Assembly (NCBI GenBank): GCA_930986425.1
Contig: CAKNJR010000013.1
Span: forward strand, 1 to 45,250
Origin: an uncultured Clostridium sp.
GTDB lineage: Bacteria > Bacillota > Clostridia > TANB77 > CAG-508
DNA length: 45,250 bases
Direction of reading: 5' to 3'
Within the stretch, counting starts at the first letter, position 1. Each line of letters opens with the position of its first letter. Positions 1 through 9,025 of this stretch are shown here, one piece after another. The notes under the pieces are model-generated. The model was not told where the DNA came from. It did no database searches and worked only from the letters and a program-made list of their open reading frames with translations. A program made the position numbers and the translations under genes.

Positions 1-827
1 CCTAATTCTAATAATCTTTTTAATCTGTTATTTCTGTTTATAACTCTTCTATATAAGTCGTTTAAGTCTGATGTAGCAAATCTTCCACCATCTAATTGAA
101 CCATTGGTCTTAAATCTGGTGGTATAACTGGTATTACATTCATAACCATCCATTCTGGTCTATTTCCTGATTGTCTGAATGCTTCTACTGTATCTAGTCT
201 TTTTATTATTTTGGCCTTTTTTTGTTCGCTTGCTTTAACTAGTTCTTTCTTTAATTTTGCAGAAAGCGCTTCTACATCAATTTCTTCAAGAAGTTTTCTT
301 AAAGCTTCTGCTCCCATTTCTGCTTTAAAAGAACCTTCTCCATATTTTTCTTCTGCATCATGGTATTCTTTTTCACTTAGAATTTGTCCTTTATCTAAGT
401 TTGAAGTACCTTTATCTGTTACGATATAAGATGCAAAATATACAACTTTTTCTACGGCTCTTGGTGATACATCAAGCATTAAAGCTATTCTATTTGGTAT
501 ACCTTTAAAATACCAAATATGTGCTACTGGAGCTGCAAGCTCAATATGTCCCATTCTTTCTCTTCTTACTTTAGATTTTGTTACTTCAACACCACATCTA
601 TCACATACAACTCCTTTGTATCTGATTCTTTTATATTTTCCACAGTGGCATTCCCAGTCTTTTACTGGTCCAAATATTCTCTCGCAAAATAGACCATCTT
701 TTTCTGGCTTAAGTGTTCTATAATTAATGGTTTCTGGTTTTTTTACTTCGCCTTTAGACCATTCTCTTATTTTTTCATCTGATGCTAATCCTATTTTAAT
801 CTTGCTTAAAGATTCTAATTCGTCCAC
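1..827 (-). CDS. rpoC: DNA-directed RNA polymerase subunit beta' (N-terminal part, cut by window edge)
   Basis: This is the first ~275 codons of the RNA polymerase beta' subunit; the rest lies beyond position 1. The protein begins [20 protein letters not shown] and soon shows the beta' zinc-binding site (CHCGKYKR followed by CDRCGVEV), then [18 protein letters not shown], typical of the clamp region. The start is GTG at 825-827, chosen because GGGAGG lies about seven bases upstream. Beta' forms the catalytic core with beta, encoded just upstream (1010-4762), and the two are presumably co-transcribed across a 182-base gap that contains inverted repeats. Nothing suggests decay. The identification is secure. 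Confidence 0.97.
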   Translation of the reverse strand, partial: MDELESLSKIKIGLASDEKIREWSKGEVKKPETINYRTLKPEKDGLFCERIFGPVKDWECHCGKYKRIRYKGVVCDRCGVEVTKSKVRRERMGHIELAAPVAHIWYFKGIPNRIALMLDVSPRAVEKVVYFASYIVTDKGTSNLDKGQILSEKEYHDAEEKYGEGSFKAEMGAEALRKLLEEIDVEALSAKLKKELVKASEQKKAKIIKRLDTVEAFRQSGNRPEWMVMNVIPVIPPDLRPMVQLDGGRFATSDLNDLYRRVINRNNRLKRLLEL

Positions 828-856
828 TTATTTGGCCTCCCTTTATTTTATTTGGG

Positions 857-917
857 TGCTTTGTACTTTGCAAAGCATTTACACCGCTGCTCAGTTAATT
901 TTGCTATGCTTTGCAAA
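857..917 (-). promoter_or_regulatory. alternative hairpins in the rpoB-rpoC gap
   Basis: On the minus strand TTTGCAAAGCAT (906-917) is followed by its perfect 12-base complement ATGCTTTGCAAA (867-878), and the second arm can instead pair with CAAAGCA (857-863). The two pairings exclude each other. They lie just before the rpoC ribosome binding site (834-841). The repeats are visible; a role in rpoC translation, mRNA processing or attenuation is inferred. Confidence 0.45.
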
Positions 918-1009
918 TTTAAAAGCTATTAAATTAAGTTTTCTCTTAATAATTTATTAATATCTGCTTTTAATTCAAATTAATTGAAATATTAATTAAT
1001 ATTATTGAA

Positions 1010-4000
1010 TTATTCATCATAATTTCCATCATCATATGAATCGTCATAGCTATCACCTAAATCTTCGTCTAAATAGCCTTCTGATATTAATCCATCATCT
1101 GATTCATCTGACAAATCATCAAATATGCTGTCATTATCTTCAGATTCTTCGTCTGTTTCTGTATATCCGTCTTGTAATTCGTTTTCATCAAGGACTGTTT
1201 CCTCTTGTGGTTTTGAGTCATTTACAACATTAAAGTCTACTCCATCATCTATATCTTCTTTTAACTCTATTTCAGTGTTTTTATCTGAATATAGTCTAAT
1301 GTCTAGTCCTAATGATTGTAATTCTTTTACTAAAACTTTGAATCCTTCTGGTACTCCTGGTTTTGGAATGTCTTCGCCTTTTACTATTGCTTCATAGGTC
1401 TTTACACGTCCTACAATATCATCTGATTTTGTTGTAATCATTTCTTGTAATGTGTAAGCTGCACCATAAGCTTCTAGTGCCCAAACTTCCATTTCACCAA
1501 ATCTCTGTCCACCGAATTGTGCTTTACCACCTAGAGGTTGTTGAGTAACTAATGAGTATGGTCCAGTTGAACGAGCATGAATTTTGTCATCTACTAAGTG
1601 GTGTAGTTTTAACATATACATAACACCAACTGTTACTGGATGGTCAAATGCATCACCTGTTCTACCATCATAGATTGTTGTTTTTCCATCTTTAGATAGT
1701 CCTGCTTCTTCAAGTAGCTCTTCAATTTCTTTGTCTTTAGCACCATCAAATACTGGTGTTTCAACTTTCCATCCAAGGGCTCTTGCAGCCATACCTAAGT
1801 GAACTTCAAGCACCTGTCCTAAGTTCATACGAGAAGGTACACCCATTGGGTTTAATACTATATCTACTGGTGTTCCATCTGGTAAGAATGGCATATCTTC
1901 TTCTGGTAATATTCTTGAAATAACACCTTTGTTACCATGACGTCCAGACATTTTATCACCAACTGATATTTTTCTCTTTGTAGCAATGTAACATCTGATT
2001 ACTTGATTTACACCAGGTCCTAATTCGTCTGAGTTTTCTCTAGTAAATATTTTTACATCAACTATTGTTCCGGCTTCACCATGAGGTACTCTTAGAGATG
2101 TATCTCTAACTTCTCTTGATTTTTCGCCAAAGATTGCTCTTAATAATCTTTCTTCTGCTGTAAGTTCTGTTTCTCCTTTTGGAGTAACCTTACCTACTAA
2201 TATGTCACCTGGTCTAACTTCTGCACCTATTCTTATGATACCATCTTCGTCTAAGTCTTTTAAGCTATCTTCACCAACGTTTGGTATATCTCTAGTGATT
2301 TCTTCTGGTCCAAGTTTTGTATCACGACATTCACAATCATATTCTTCAATATGGATTGATGTGTATACATCTTCTTTTACTAGTCTTTCACTGATAAGAA
2401 CAGCATCCTCGAAGTTATAACCTTCCCATGTTGAGAAAGCTATAAGTACGTTTCTTCCAAGTGCCATTTCTCCGTTTTCTGTTGATGGTCCATCTGCAAT
2501 TGTTTCGCCTTTTTTAACCTTTTCGCCAACAGCGACTATTGGTCTTTGATTTATACATGTACCACCATTTGTTCTCTTGAATTTTAATAGTTTATATCTA
2601 TCTAATTCATTATTTTTATTTCTAACTTGAATTTCATCACCGGTAACTTTTTCTACTATACCGTCTTCTTTAGCAACAACTGTTATTCCAGAGTCTTTTG
2701 CTGCTCTATATTCCATACCTGTTCCAACTATTGGAGCTTCTGGTTTTATTAGAGGTACAGCTTGACGTTGCATGTTTGAACCCATTAGAGAACGTTTTAC
2801 GTCATCATGCTCTAAGAATGGAATCATTGCGGCTGCAACTGATACAAGTTCTTTTGGAGATATTTCAACATAGTCTACCATATTCTTTGGAACTTCTTTA
2901 ATTTCAGTTACTTGTCTTACTTTTATTCGATCATTTATAAATTTTCCTTCACTATCTACTGGTTCTGAGGCTTGAGCTATGATGTATTTATCTTCTTGAT
3001 CAGCAGATAAATAGTCTACATGGTCAGTTAATTTTCCTGTTTCTTTATCTACTTTTCTATATGGGGCTTCTATAAATCCATATTCGTTTATTCTTGCAAA
3101 TGAAGAAAGTGCTGATATAAGACCAATGTTTGGTCCTTCTGGTGATTCAACTGGGCATAGTCTACCATAGTGAGTATAGTGAATATCTCTAACCTCGAAA
3201 CCTGCTCTTTCTCTAGTTAAACCTCCAGGTCCTAATGCTGAAATTCTTCTTTTATGTGTAAGCTCAGAAAGTGGGTTTGTTTGATCCATGAATTGTGATA
3301 ATTGTGAGCTTCCAAAGAATTCTCTAATTGATGATGATATTGGTTTTGTATTGATTAATGCTTGTGGTGTAATTGAGTCTAGGTCTTGAACAGTCATTCT
3401 TTCACGAACTGTTCTTTCTAATCTTGCTAAACCAATTCTAAATTGGTTTTGTAATAATTCACCAACACATCTTATACGTCTATTTCCTAAATGGTCTATA
3501 TCATCTATTTTTCCTAGTCCATGATATAAATTTAATAAATAGCTTATTGATGAAATTATATCTTCGTTAGTAATATTTTTTGGTACTAACTCTGACATTC
3601 TTTCTTTTATAGCATCATGTAATTTAGATTCTTCTGTTGTATCTAGTATAGATTTTAGTACTTGGTAATTTACTAATTCTTTTATGTGTAAATCACTTAA
3701 ATCTACTGTTACAAAATTATTGATATCTACTGTGCCATTACCTATAACTGTAACTTTAGCATCTCCTACTTTTAGGTTTACTACATTTATTCCTGAGTTT
3801 TGGATTTGTTTTGCAACTTCTGCTGAAATTACATTATCTTTTTCTACAAAGATTTCACCAGTTTCACTATCTGAAATTGTTTCAAATGCTACTCCTCCAG
3901 TAATTCTTTCAGCTAAGTTTAATTTTCCATTAAATTTGTGTCTACCTACCTTTGCCAAGTCATATCTCTTTGGATCAAAGAATAGTCTATCAAATAATGT

Positions 4001-4762
4001 TCTTGCTGCATCTACTGTTGGTAATTCACCTGGTCTTAATTTTTTGTAGATTTCTATAAGAGCTTCATCAGATTTTTTGATTGGGTCTTTTTCTAATGTT
4101 GATTTTAATAGAGGTTCTTCACCAAATAGGGCTAATATTTGTTCATCTTTCTCTATTCCAATTGCTCTTAATAATGTAGTTACAGGTATTTTTCTTGTTC
4201 TATCTACTCTAACATAAAATACATCATTATTATCTGTTTCGTATTCTAACCATGCACCTCTTAAAGGCATAACTGTTGAAGTAAATAGTTTTTTACCTGT
4301 TTTTGTATCCATTGTGTATGCATAATAACAGCTTGGAGAACGAACTAACTGGCTGACTACAACTCTTTCTGCACCATTTATAACAAATGTTCCTGTATCT
4401 GTCATAAGTGGGAAATCGCCAAGATAGATTTCTTGTTCTTTTATTTCTCCAGTTTCACGATTGAATAATCTTACTTTTACATGTAGTTTTGTCGAATATG
4501 TAGCATCTCTCTCTTTTGCTTCTTCTACTGTATATTTTGGGTGTTCATCCATACGATAGTCTAGGAATTCTAGCACTAAGTTTTCTGAGTAGTCTACTAT
4601 TGGAGAAATGTCTTTTAAAACTTCTCCTAATCCTTCGTTAATAAACCAATCATAAGAATCTTTTTGAACTTTAATTAAATTAGGCATTTCAATAAAATCG
4701 CCTATTTTTGAAAAAGATTTTCTTGTGGTTTTTTCGTGTTTTACGTCTTTAACTTTTACCAA
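1010..4762 (-). CDS. rpoB: DNA-directed RNA polymerase subunit beta
   Basis: Full-length beta subunit of 1250 residues. The rifampicin region (about residues 480-512) reads [18 protein letters not shown] then [13 protein letters not shown], with wild-type residues at the common resistance positions, so no rifampicin resistance is predicted from this region. The [13 protein letters not shown] active-site segment lies near residue 940. The last ~70 residues are an Asp/Glu/Tyr-rich acidic tail, longer than in many homologues. The start is TTG at 4760-4762, seven bases after GGGGGG; no ATG fits better. Upstream lies a cell-wall peptidase rather than rplJ-rplL, so rpoB has its own promoter (5084-5113) and a leader of about 310 bases. 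Confidence 0.97.
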   Translation of the reverse strand: MVKVKDVKHEKTTRKSFSKIGDFIEMPNLIKVQKDSYDWFINEGLGEVLKDISPIVDYSENLVLEFLDYRMDEHPKYTVEEAKERDATYSTKLHVKVRLFNRETGEIKEQEIYLGDFPLMTDTGTFVINGAERVVVSQLVRSPSCYYAYTMDTKTGKKLFTSTVMPLRGAWLEYETDNNDVFYVRVDRTRKIPVTTLLRAIGIEKDEQILALFGEEPLLKSTLEKDPIKKSDEALIEIYKKLRPGELPTVDAARTLFDRLFFDPKRYDLAKVGRHKFNGKLNLAERITGGVAFETISDSETGEIFVEKDNVISAEVAKQIQNSGINVVNLKVGDAKVTVIGNGTVDINNFVTVDLSDLHIKELVNYQVLKSILDTTEESKLHDAIKERMSELVPKNITNEDIISSISYLLNLYHGLGKIDDIDHLGNRRIRCVGELLQNQFRIGLARLERTVRERMTVQDLDSITPQALINTKPISSSIREFFGSSQLSQFMDQTNPLSELTHKRRISALGPGGLTRERAGFEVRDIHYTHYGRLCPVESPEGPNIGLISALSSFARINEYGFIEAPYRKVDKETGKLTDHVDYLSADQEDKYIIAQASEPVDSEGKFINDRIKVRQVTEIKEVPKNMVDYVEISPKELVSVAAAMIPFLEHDDVKRSLMGSNMQRQAVPLIKPEAPIVGTGMEYRAAKDSGITVVAKEDGIVEKVTGDEIQVRNKNNELDRYKLLKFKRTNGGTCINQRPIVAVGEKVKKGETIADGPSTENGEMALGRNVLIAFSTWEGYNFEDAVLISERLVKEDVYTSIHIEEYDCECRDTKLGPEEITRDIPNVGEDSLKDLDEDGIIRIGAEVRPGDILVGKVTPKGETELTAEERLLRAIFGEKSREVRDTSLRVPHGEAGTIVDVKIFTRENSDELGPGVNQVIRCYIATKRKISVGDKMSGRHGNKGVISRILPEEDMPFLPDGTPVDIVLNPMGVPSRMNLGQVLEVHLGMAARALGWKVETPVFDGAKDKEIEELLEEAGLSKDGKTTIYDGRTGDAFDHPVTVGVMYMLKLHHLVDDKIHARSTGPYSLVTQQPLGGKAQFGGQRFGEMEVWALEAYGAAYTLQEMITTKSDDIVGRVKTYEAIVKGEDIPKPGVPEGFKVLVKELQSLGLDIRLYSDKNTEIELKEDIDDGVDFNVVNDSKPQEETVLDENELQDGYTETDEESEDNDSIFDDLSDESDDGLISEGYLDEDLGDSYDDSYDDGNYDE

Positions 4763-4818
4763 AGTTAATCCCCCCTAAATAAATTTAAGCAGACTTGTTT
4801 GTTTTGCATACATACATT

Positions 4819-4997
4819 TTGCTTAAAAAGTCCTTCTTGCAACATACCACTTTACAAGTATTCTAGCTCCTGCTCTCTAGTCAAAATACTTATATGCCCT
4901 GTATATTCAATTCCTCTTTTTAAGCAATTTACATAAATAAAATTATAGAAGGCAAAAGAAAGGTAAACCGACAGATTAAGCCGATTTTACCCTTCTT
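4819..4997 (-). promoter_or_regulatory. structured 5' leader of rpoB mRNA (candidate cis-regulatory RNA)
   Basis: Three paired regions are visible. A 12-bp stem with one G-U pair joins 4956-4967 and 4986-4997. A perfect 12-bp long-range stem joins 4916-4927 (TTGCTTAAAAAG in RNA sense) to 4819-4830. Nested inside it, AAGTATT (4885-4891) pairs with AATACTT (4856-4862), and after a TTGA bulge CTAG pairs with CTAG around the loop AGAGCAGGAG. A closed outer stem with an inner bulged stem resembles a ribosomal protein or autoregulatory leader. I cannot place it in a known family; L10 leader is the first alternative to test. Confidence 0.5.
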
Positions 4998-5083
4998 TAC
5001 TAATTTAAATTATTTGATGTTTAACGAATTTATCATCTATTAGCCCTCTAGATTTTATTTCCGTACAATTATATACTTTTATT

Positions 5084-5113
5084 ATTATACTTCTTTTTGT
5101 GAGGGCTTGTCAA
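5084..5113 (-). promoter_or_regulatory. sigma-A promoter of rpoB-rpoC
   Basis: On the minus strand a perfect TTGACA (5108-5113) and a perfect TATAAT (5084-5089) are separated by 18 bases. Transcription should start near 5077, giving an unusually long 5' untranslated region before rpoB. Confidence 0.85.
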
Positions 5114-5163
5114 GGTGTTTTTTGAATATTTTTTAATTTCTTTCTTATAAATAGTTACATTTT

Positions 5164-5844
5164 TTAATCAATTGTCGTTGATGTTCTTCCTGTGCCAATT
5201 ACCGCTTCTAGCATTGCTCTCCAAGTATTGCAACCTACTATACCATCAACAGTTAACCCACTTACTCTTTGATAGCTTCTAACTGCATTTAATGTTTGAG
5301 AGCCAAAAACTCCATCTAATCCTCCTGTTTTGTATCCTAATGTATTCAAACAATCTTGCGCTATAAGTACATATGAGCCTCTTGAATTACTTCTTATAGT
5401 CGGAAATCCACCTGTTGAACAAGCTGGTGTTCCCCTTCTCTTATCAAAATGCACCCATGTTGGTGTTAAACTTTTTGGCTCTACATATGACCATACATTT
5501 GAATTTAGTGCACTGGTATACAATTGTGCTCTTCTTGCAACACTTAAAGTTTGGCCTGCGTCGAAAGCTAAGCCTGCATAGTGCTGTGAAAAATTGCTGT
5601 GGCCACCTTCCCATGGTCTTTTAAATGCATAGCCAACTGGTATAGGTCCACCAAATGCATATCGTTGACTATTCCATGCCTGCATACATCTTTTTTCTGT
5701 CCATAGTGTTGGACTATTGCTTGAACCTCTAAATTCTCCTACTGTTAGTGTTCTATTTGTAACATATGGCATAGCCTCTCTTTCTCCTCTGTAATATGTT
5801 TCCATCCTATTTGTGTCATTATTATACACTTTAATTTTTGCCAT
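5164..5844 (-). CDS. M15-type D-Ala-D-Ala peptidase with C-terminal peptidoglycan-binding domain
   Basis: A 226-residue predicted cell-wall hydrolase. Residues 86-95 (SQHYAGLAFD) and H132 in WVHFDK match the zinc-ligand pattern SxHxxGxAxD ... H of M15 metallopeptidases, which cut D-Ala-containing peptide bonds in peptidoglycan. Residues ~150-212 form a PG_binding_1 domain (NTLGYKTGGLDGVFG, TLNAVRSYQRVSGLTVDG). There is no signal peptide, as in phage endolysins and some spore or mother-cell hydrolases. I chose ATG at 5842-5844 because GGAGG lies nine bases upstream; the ATG 18 bases earlier overlaps that site. Downstream of a lysozyme gene on the same strand, so a two-gene wall-hydrolase unit is likely. 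Confidence 0.85.
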   Translation of the reverse strand: MAKIKVYNNDTNRMETYYRGEREAMPYVTNRTLTVGEFRGSSNSPTLWTEKRCMQAWNSQRYAFGGPIPVGYAFKRPWEGGHSNFSQHYAGLAFDAGQTLSVARRAQLYTSALNSNVWSYVEPKSLTPTWVHFDKRRGTPACSTGGFPTIRSNSRGSYVLIAQDCLNTLGYKTGGLDGVFGSQTLNAVRSYQRVSGLTVDGIVGCNTWRAMLEAVIGTGRTSTTID

Positions 5845-5911
5845 CTTTGCATTCCTCCACATTATATTTTTATATTTTATGCTATGTTAATTTTGTTTAA
5901 ATGGTTACAGT

Positions 5912-7132
5912 TTATCTTCTCAATCTCAAACACTCACCCGGATAAATTAAATTTGGATTTTGAATTCTATTTAGCATTACTATATTTGCTATTGTTGTAT
6001 TATATCTTCTAGCAATTGAATATAAAGTGTCTCCCCTTACAACTTTATAACAGCTATGTCCTAGTTCTGTTTCCATACCTTGTGTTTTTACTACCAATCT
6101 TTGACCCGGATATATTAAATTAGGATTTGATATATTGTTTTCTCGTACAATTTGTGATACTGTTGTTCCATAGTTTAATGCTATTCTACTTAAAGTGTCA
6201 CCTCTTTTAACTACATACACAATTTCTTCTAATGGGTCATCTCCTCCAGATGTTGTTACTGGTACTTTTAAGGTTTCGCCAGCATATATAAGATTTGGAT
6301 TTTGTATGTTATTTATTCTCACTAGTTCTTGCACTGTTGTGCCATAAATTCTTGCTATTTGTGAAAGAGTATCTCCACTTACTATTGTTATTGTTCTATA
6401 ATTTCCAGTAGGTTCTTCCACTTCTGGTAGAATTTCACTTGGCTGATTACTTCCATTTATAAAAATTTCCTTGGCAAATTTATTTCTATCTACATATCCA
6501 TTTATTCCACTAACTTCTCCTGTATCTGTATATTGCCACCCAATATAAGTACTCCATTTTCCGTTATCTTGAGGACTACTTACTCCATACTCTGCCACCC
6601 AAAGTGGATAATTTAATATTTCTCCATTCCAAATAGTTCTTGCTGTATATGTATTACTATAAATAACTACTGGCTTTTGTGTAAGCTCCTCTAATTTTCT
6701 AATAAAAGCTAATCCAATTGCATTTATTTCTTCATTGTTTAAGTTTCCAAACTCCTCAAAATCCATTGCCAGTCTACAATCTATTTCTTTGCCAGCAATT
6801 TTTGAAGCAAAAAACTGTGCCTCTAGCCTTGCCTCTTCTTCGCTTCTCGCTGTTACATAGTGATAAAGTCCTATTTTAAGCCCATTTGCTTTTGCATTTT
6901 GGTAACTTTGCTCAAATGTTGGTGAAACATATGTCGTTCCTTGCGTTGCTTTTATGTATACAACTTGTATTCCACTATTGGCTACTTCTGCAAAATCAAT
7001 ATTTCCTTGCCAATTGCTAACATCAATGCCTTCATATATTTCACTAGATGCAGGTTCAATGGCTTCGACTTTTGAAATTGAAATTTGAATTACAATTATT
7101 ATCATTAAAATTATAGTTAGCAGTTTTTTCAA
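5912..7132 (-). CDS. secreted GH25 lysozyme with three LysM domains
   Basis: 406 residues. An N-terminal signal peptide ([20 protein letters not shown], likely cut after VEA) is followed by a GH25 muramidase domain (~33-225) with GIDVSNWQG and the acidic AMDFEEFGN motif, which hydrolyses the MurNAc-GlcNAc bond. Three LysM repeats (~243-288, 300-346, 361-405), each carrying GDTL and ending NPNLIY(A/P)GE/Q, bind glycan strands. The start is TTG at 7130-7132, set by GGAGG five to six bases upstream. Its neighbours (M15 peptidase, spore coat proteins, M23 peptidase) suggest a role in wall remodelling, possibly in sporulation or germination, but that is inference. Confidence 0.92.
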   Translation of the reverse strand: MKKLLTIILMIIIVIQISISKVEAIEPASSEIYEGIDVSNWQGNIDFAEVANSGIQVVYIKATQGTTYVSPTFEQSYQNAKANGLKIGLYHYVTARSEEEARLEAQFFASKIAGKEIDCRLAMDFEEFGNLNNEEINAIGLAFIRKLEELTQKPVVIYSNTYTARTIWNGEILNYPLWVAEYGVSSPQDNGKWSTYIGWQYTDTGEVSGINGYVDRNKFAKEIFINGSNQPSEILPEVEEPTGNYRTITIVSGDTLSQIARIYGTTVQELVRINNIQNPNLIYAGETLKVPVTTSGGDDPLEEIVYVVKRGDTLSRIALNYGTTVSQIVRENNISNPNLIYPGQRLVVKTQGMETELGHSCYKVVRGDTLYSIARRYNTTIANIVMLNRIQNPNLIYPGECLRLRR

Positions 7133-7179
7133 AAATTTCCTCCTTTCTCGATTTACAAATTTTTATATAATATTAAAAG

Positions 7180-7257
7180 TAAATTGCTTTTGTTAATTTT
7201 TAAAAATTACAATATGTTTTCGAATCATGACAGAGAGCGAAGTTGAAAAGCAATTTA
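7180..7257. repeat. 12-bp inverted repeat between lysozyme and coat genes
   Basis: TAAATTGCTTTT (7180-7191) and its exact complement AAAAGCAATTTA (7246-7257) flank 54 bases in the divergent gap. It could fold in the 5' region of the coat mRNA or bind a regulator. No clear sigma-A promoter is visible next to it. Confidence 0.35.
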
Positions 7258-7323
7258 AATTTTGAATAAATTTTTAAAAATTGCAAAAAATAAAAATATA
7301 TTTAGAAGAAAGGAAGGATATTT

Positions 7324-7512
7324 ATGGCTAATTTAAGTAAAGTAGAATTACAAAACTTAAGACATTTTATTGGTTCTTCTGATACTTGCTATGCAAAATT
7401 AAATCAATATGCAAGTACAGCCGTTGACCCACAAATAAAACAGCTTTTTACCAAAGCTGCTCAAGATAGTTTAAATACTAAACAAACACTTATGACATTT
7501 TTAGAAAACTAA
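7324..7512 (+). CDS. small CotF-like spore coat protein
   Basis: 62-residue, largely helical protein (MANLSKVELQNLRHFIGSSD). Length, helical four-Cys-free composition and position directly before a recognisable CotF protein suggest it belongs to the same small coat-protein group of Clostridia, probably a ferritin-like helical hairpin. GAAAGGAAGG precedes the ATG by about seven bases. It is 81 bases upstream of the next coat gene; AAAAAGT-GAA-ACTTTTT at 7511-7527 overlaps the stop and could be a weak terminator or processing hairpin. Expression during sporulation is inferred from family membership. Confidence 0.7.
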   Translation: MANLSKVELQNLRHFIGSSDTCYAKLNQYASTAVDPQIKQLFTKAAQDSLNTKQTLMTFLEN

Positions 7513-7593
7513 AAAGTGAAACTTTTTTGATTAAATTTTTTTGTTTTTTCTTTTTGTTCATTTTTTAAATTATTTTTATGAAAGGAGTTTTTT

Positions 7594-7839
7594 ATGGACG
7601 AGAAAACAATGGTTAATGATGTTTTAGAAAATACAAAAGCTAGTCTTTCTAGTTATCAAACTGCAATTTCTGAAACAGAAAATATGCAATTGAGACAAAC
7701 ACTTCAACAGTTAAGAGATGGAAGTGAAAGTTTTCAATACGAACTTTTTAAAGTAGCCAAATCTAAAGGATATTATAAACCTGCTGACCCAGCAGATATG
7801 AGCGAAATTCAGAAAATGGCTAACCAATTTAATTATTAG
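7594..7839 (+). CDS. spore coat protein, CotF family
   Basis: 81 residues matching the Coat F domain: MVNDVLENTKASLSSYQTAI, then ETENMQLRQTLQQLRDG, and the characteristic C-terminal QYELFKVAKSKGYYKPADPA. Such proteins coat the clostridial spore. ATG follows GAAAGGAG by seven bases. A strong bidirectional terminator (7853-7880) ends the transcript. This gene is one of the better indications that the organism forms spores. Confidence 0.88.
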   Translation: MDEKTMVNDVLENTKASLSSYQTAISETENMQLRQTLQQLRDGSESFQYELFKVAKSKGYYKPADPADMSEIQKMANQFNY

Positions 7840-7852
7840 ATTTACAAAAATA

Positions 7853-7880
7853 GAGTAGCATTAATTGCTACTCGTTATTT
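7853..7880. terminator. bidirectional intrinsic terminator
   Basis: GAGTAGCA (7853-7860) pairs perfectly with TGCTACTC (7866-7873) around a 5-base loop, with T-rich tails on both sides. It separates the convergent CotF and M23 genes. Confidence 0.85.
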
Positions 7881-8879
7881 TTAATTATATATGTAATTTT
7901 GTGGGTCTACCGCTTTGCCATTTACTCTTATTTCAAAATGTAAGTGGTTACCTGTTGATATACCTGTTGAGCCAACTGCTGCTATAACTTGTCCTTGTGA
8001 TACTGTTTGTCCAGCTTTTACATATAATGCACTACAATGTGCATAAAGAATTGTTACTGAGCTATTAGATTTTATTGCTACAGTGTATCCATATCCTGAA
8101 TAACCATTTCCATTTGCACCAAATCCAGAAAATATAACTGTTCCTGACGCAGCAGCTTTAATTGCTGTTCCTTTTGGTGCTGCTATGTCTAACCCTTTAT
8201 GGTTATCTCTTGACCTTATACCAAATCTTGAGCTGATTGTTCCTGATACTGGTTTTACTAATGATATTCCTAAACTTGTTGGTACACTTGGTCCTGTATA
8301 TGTAGCTTTTGGCACTGTTGCTACTACAACTTTCTTTTCCTTATATAACTCTGAGACACAAGTTTCTACTGTTTTATATTCTGTTTGTGATGTAGAGTAT
8401 TTTTCAACAATTCCTAGTTTTTCTGAGTTTGTACTTTTTTTCTCTTTTAATTGATTAACTGCTGATTCAGCATCTGCAAATGTTTTTACATATGCCTTTT
8501 CTTCTTCATCTTCTGTTATTGCATAATACTTATAATATGGAGTACCAGAAGATGTAACAATGTTAAATATTTCATCATCATTTGTCTCAATACCATTTTT
8601 TAAAAGACATGCTGAGTACTCCGGCATCTCTTTTACTTCAACAAATGCTACATTATCTCCATCCCCTGTGTTTATGTAGTCATTAATTCTTTTTTGTAAT
8701 GCTATTTTATCTTGGGTATATCCAATTATTTCTCCATTTAAGCTTACACTGTATGTTTGCTTGTATGTTACTTTAATTATTCCTAATATTAGTACTGCTG
8801 CTATAACTAGTATTATTAAAACTTTTACGATTTTCCTAAAACCAATTACAACTTTTTTCAAATTACTAATTTTAATCAC
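7881..8879 (-). CDS. membrane-anchored M23 peptidase (LytM/SpoIIQ-type)
   Basis: 332 residues with one transmembrane segment (~15-37), an external linker region, and a C-terminal M23 domain (~210-330). Zinc and catalytic motifs are intact: NHKGLDIA, YAHCS and GNHLHFEIRVNG. M23 enzymes are Zn endopeptidases that cut peptide cross-links, or act as structural partners as SpoIIQ does. The intact HxxxD and HxH argue for activity. The start is uncertain: GTG at 8877-8879 directly abuts GGAGG (8880-8884), while TTG at 8859-8861 lies 18 bases further. It ends at the shared terminator with the coat genes. Confidence 0.88.
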   Translation of the reverse strand: MIKISNLKKVVIGFRKIVKVLIILVIAAVLILGIIKVTYKQTYSVSLNGEIIGYTQDKIALQKRINDYINTGDGDNVAFVEVKEMPEYSACLLKNGIETNDDEIFNIVTSSGTPYYKYYAITEDEEEKAYVKTFADAESAVNQLKEKKSTNSEKLGIVEKYSTSQTEYKTVETCVSELYKEKKVVVATVPKATYTGPSVPTSLGISLVKPVSGTISSRFGIRSRDNHKGLDIAAPKGTAIKAAASGTVIFSGFGANGNGYSGYGYTVAIKSNSSVTILYAHCSALYVKAGQTVSQGQVIAAVGSTGISTGNHLHFEIRVNGKAVDPQNYIYN

Positions 8880-9025
8880 CCTCCAAAAATATTCTTAATT
8901 TTTTCTTAAACTTTATATCATAAATATTATAATTTGTAAAGTGTCATATATTGGTAAATGCTCGTATCCGTAGTGATTTGTAGAATTAGTAGTCCCAAAT
9001 TTTTTTATTTTTGTTTTAATTTTTC

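Noticed and set aside
3684..4049. 121-codon plus-strand frame inside rpoB
   Set aside because: Antisense to a highly conserved rpoB segment with no start signals.
4763..5163. Known metabolite riboswitch in the rpoB leader
   Set aside because: None of the conserved sequence cores that I know (e.g. TPP, SAM, T-box AGGGTGGNACCGCG) is present; recorded instead as an unassigned leader.
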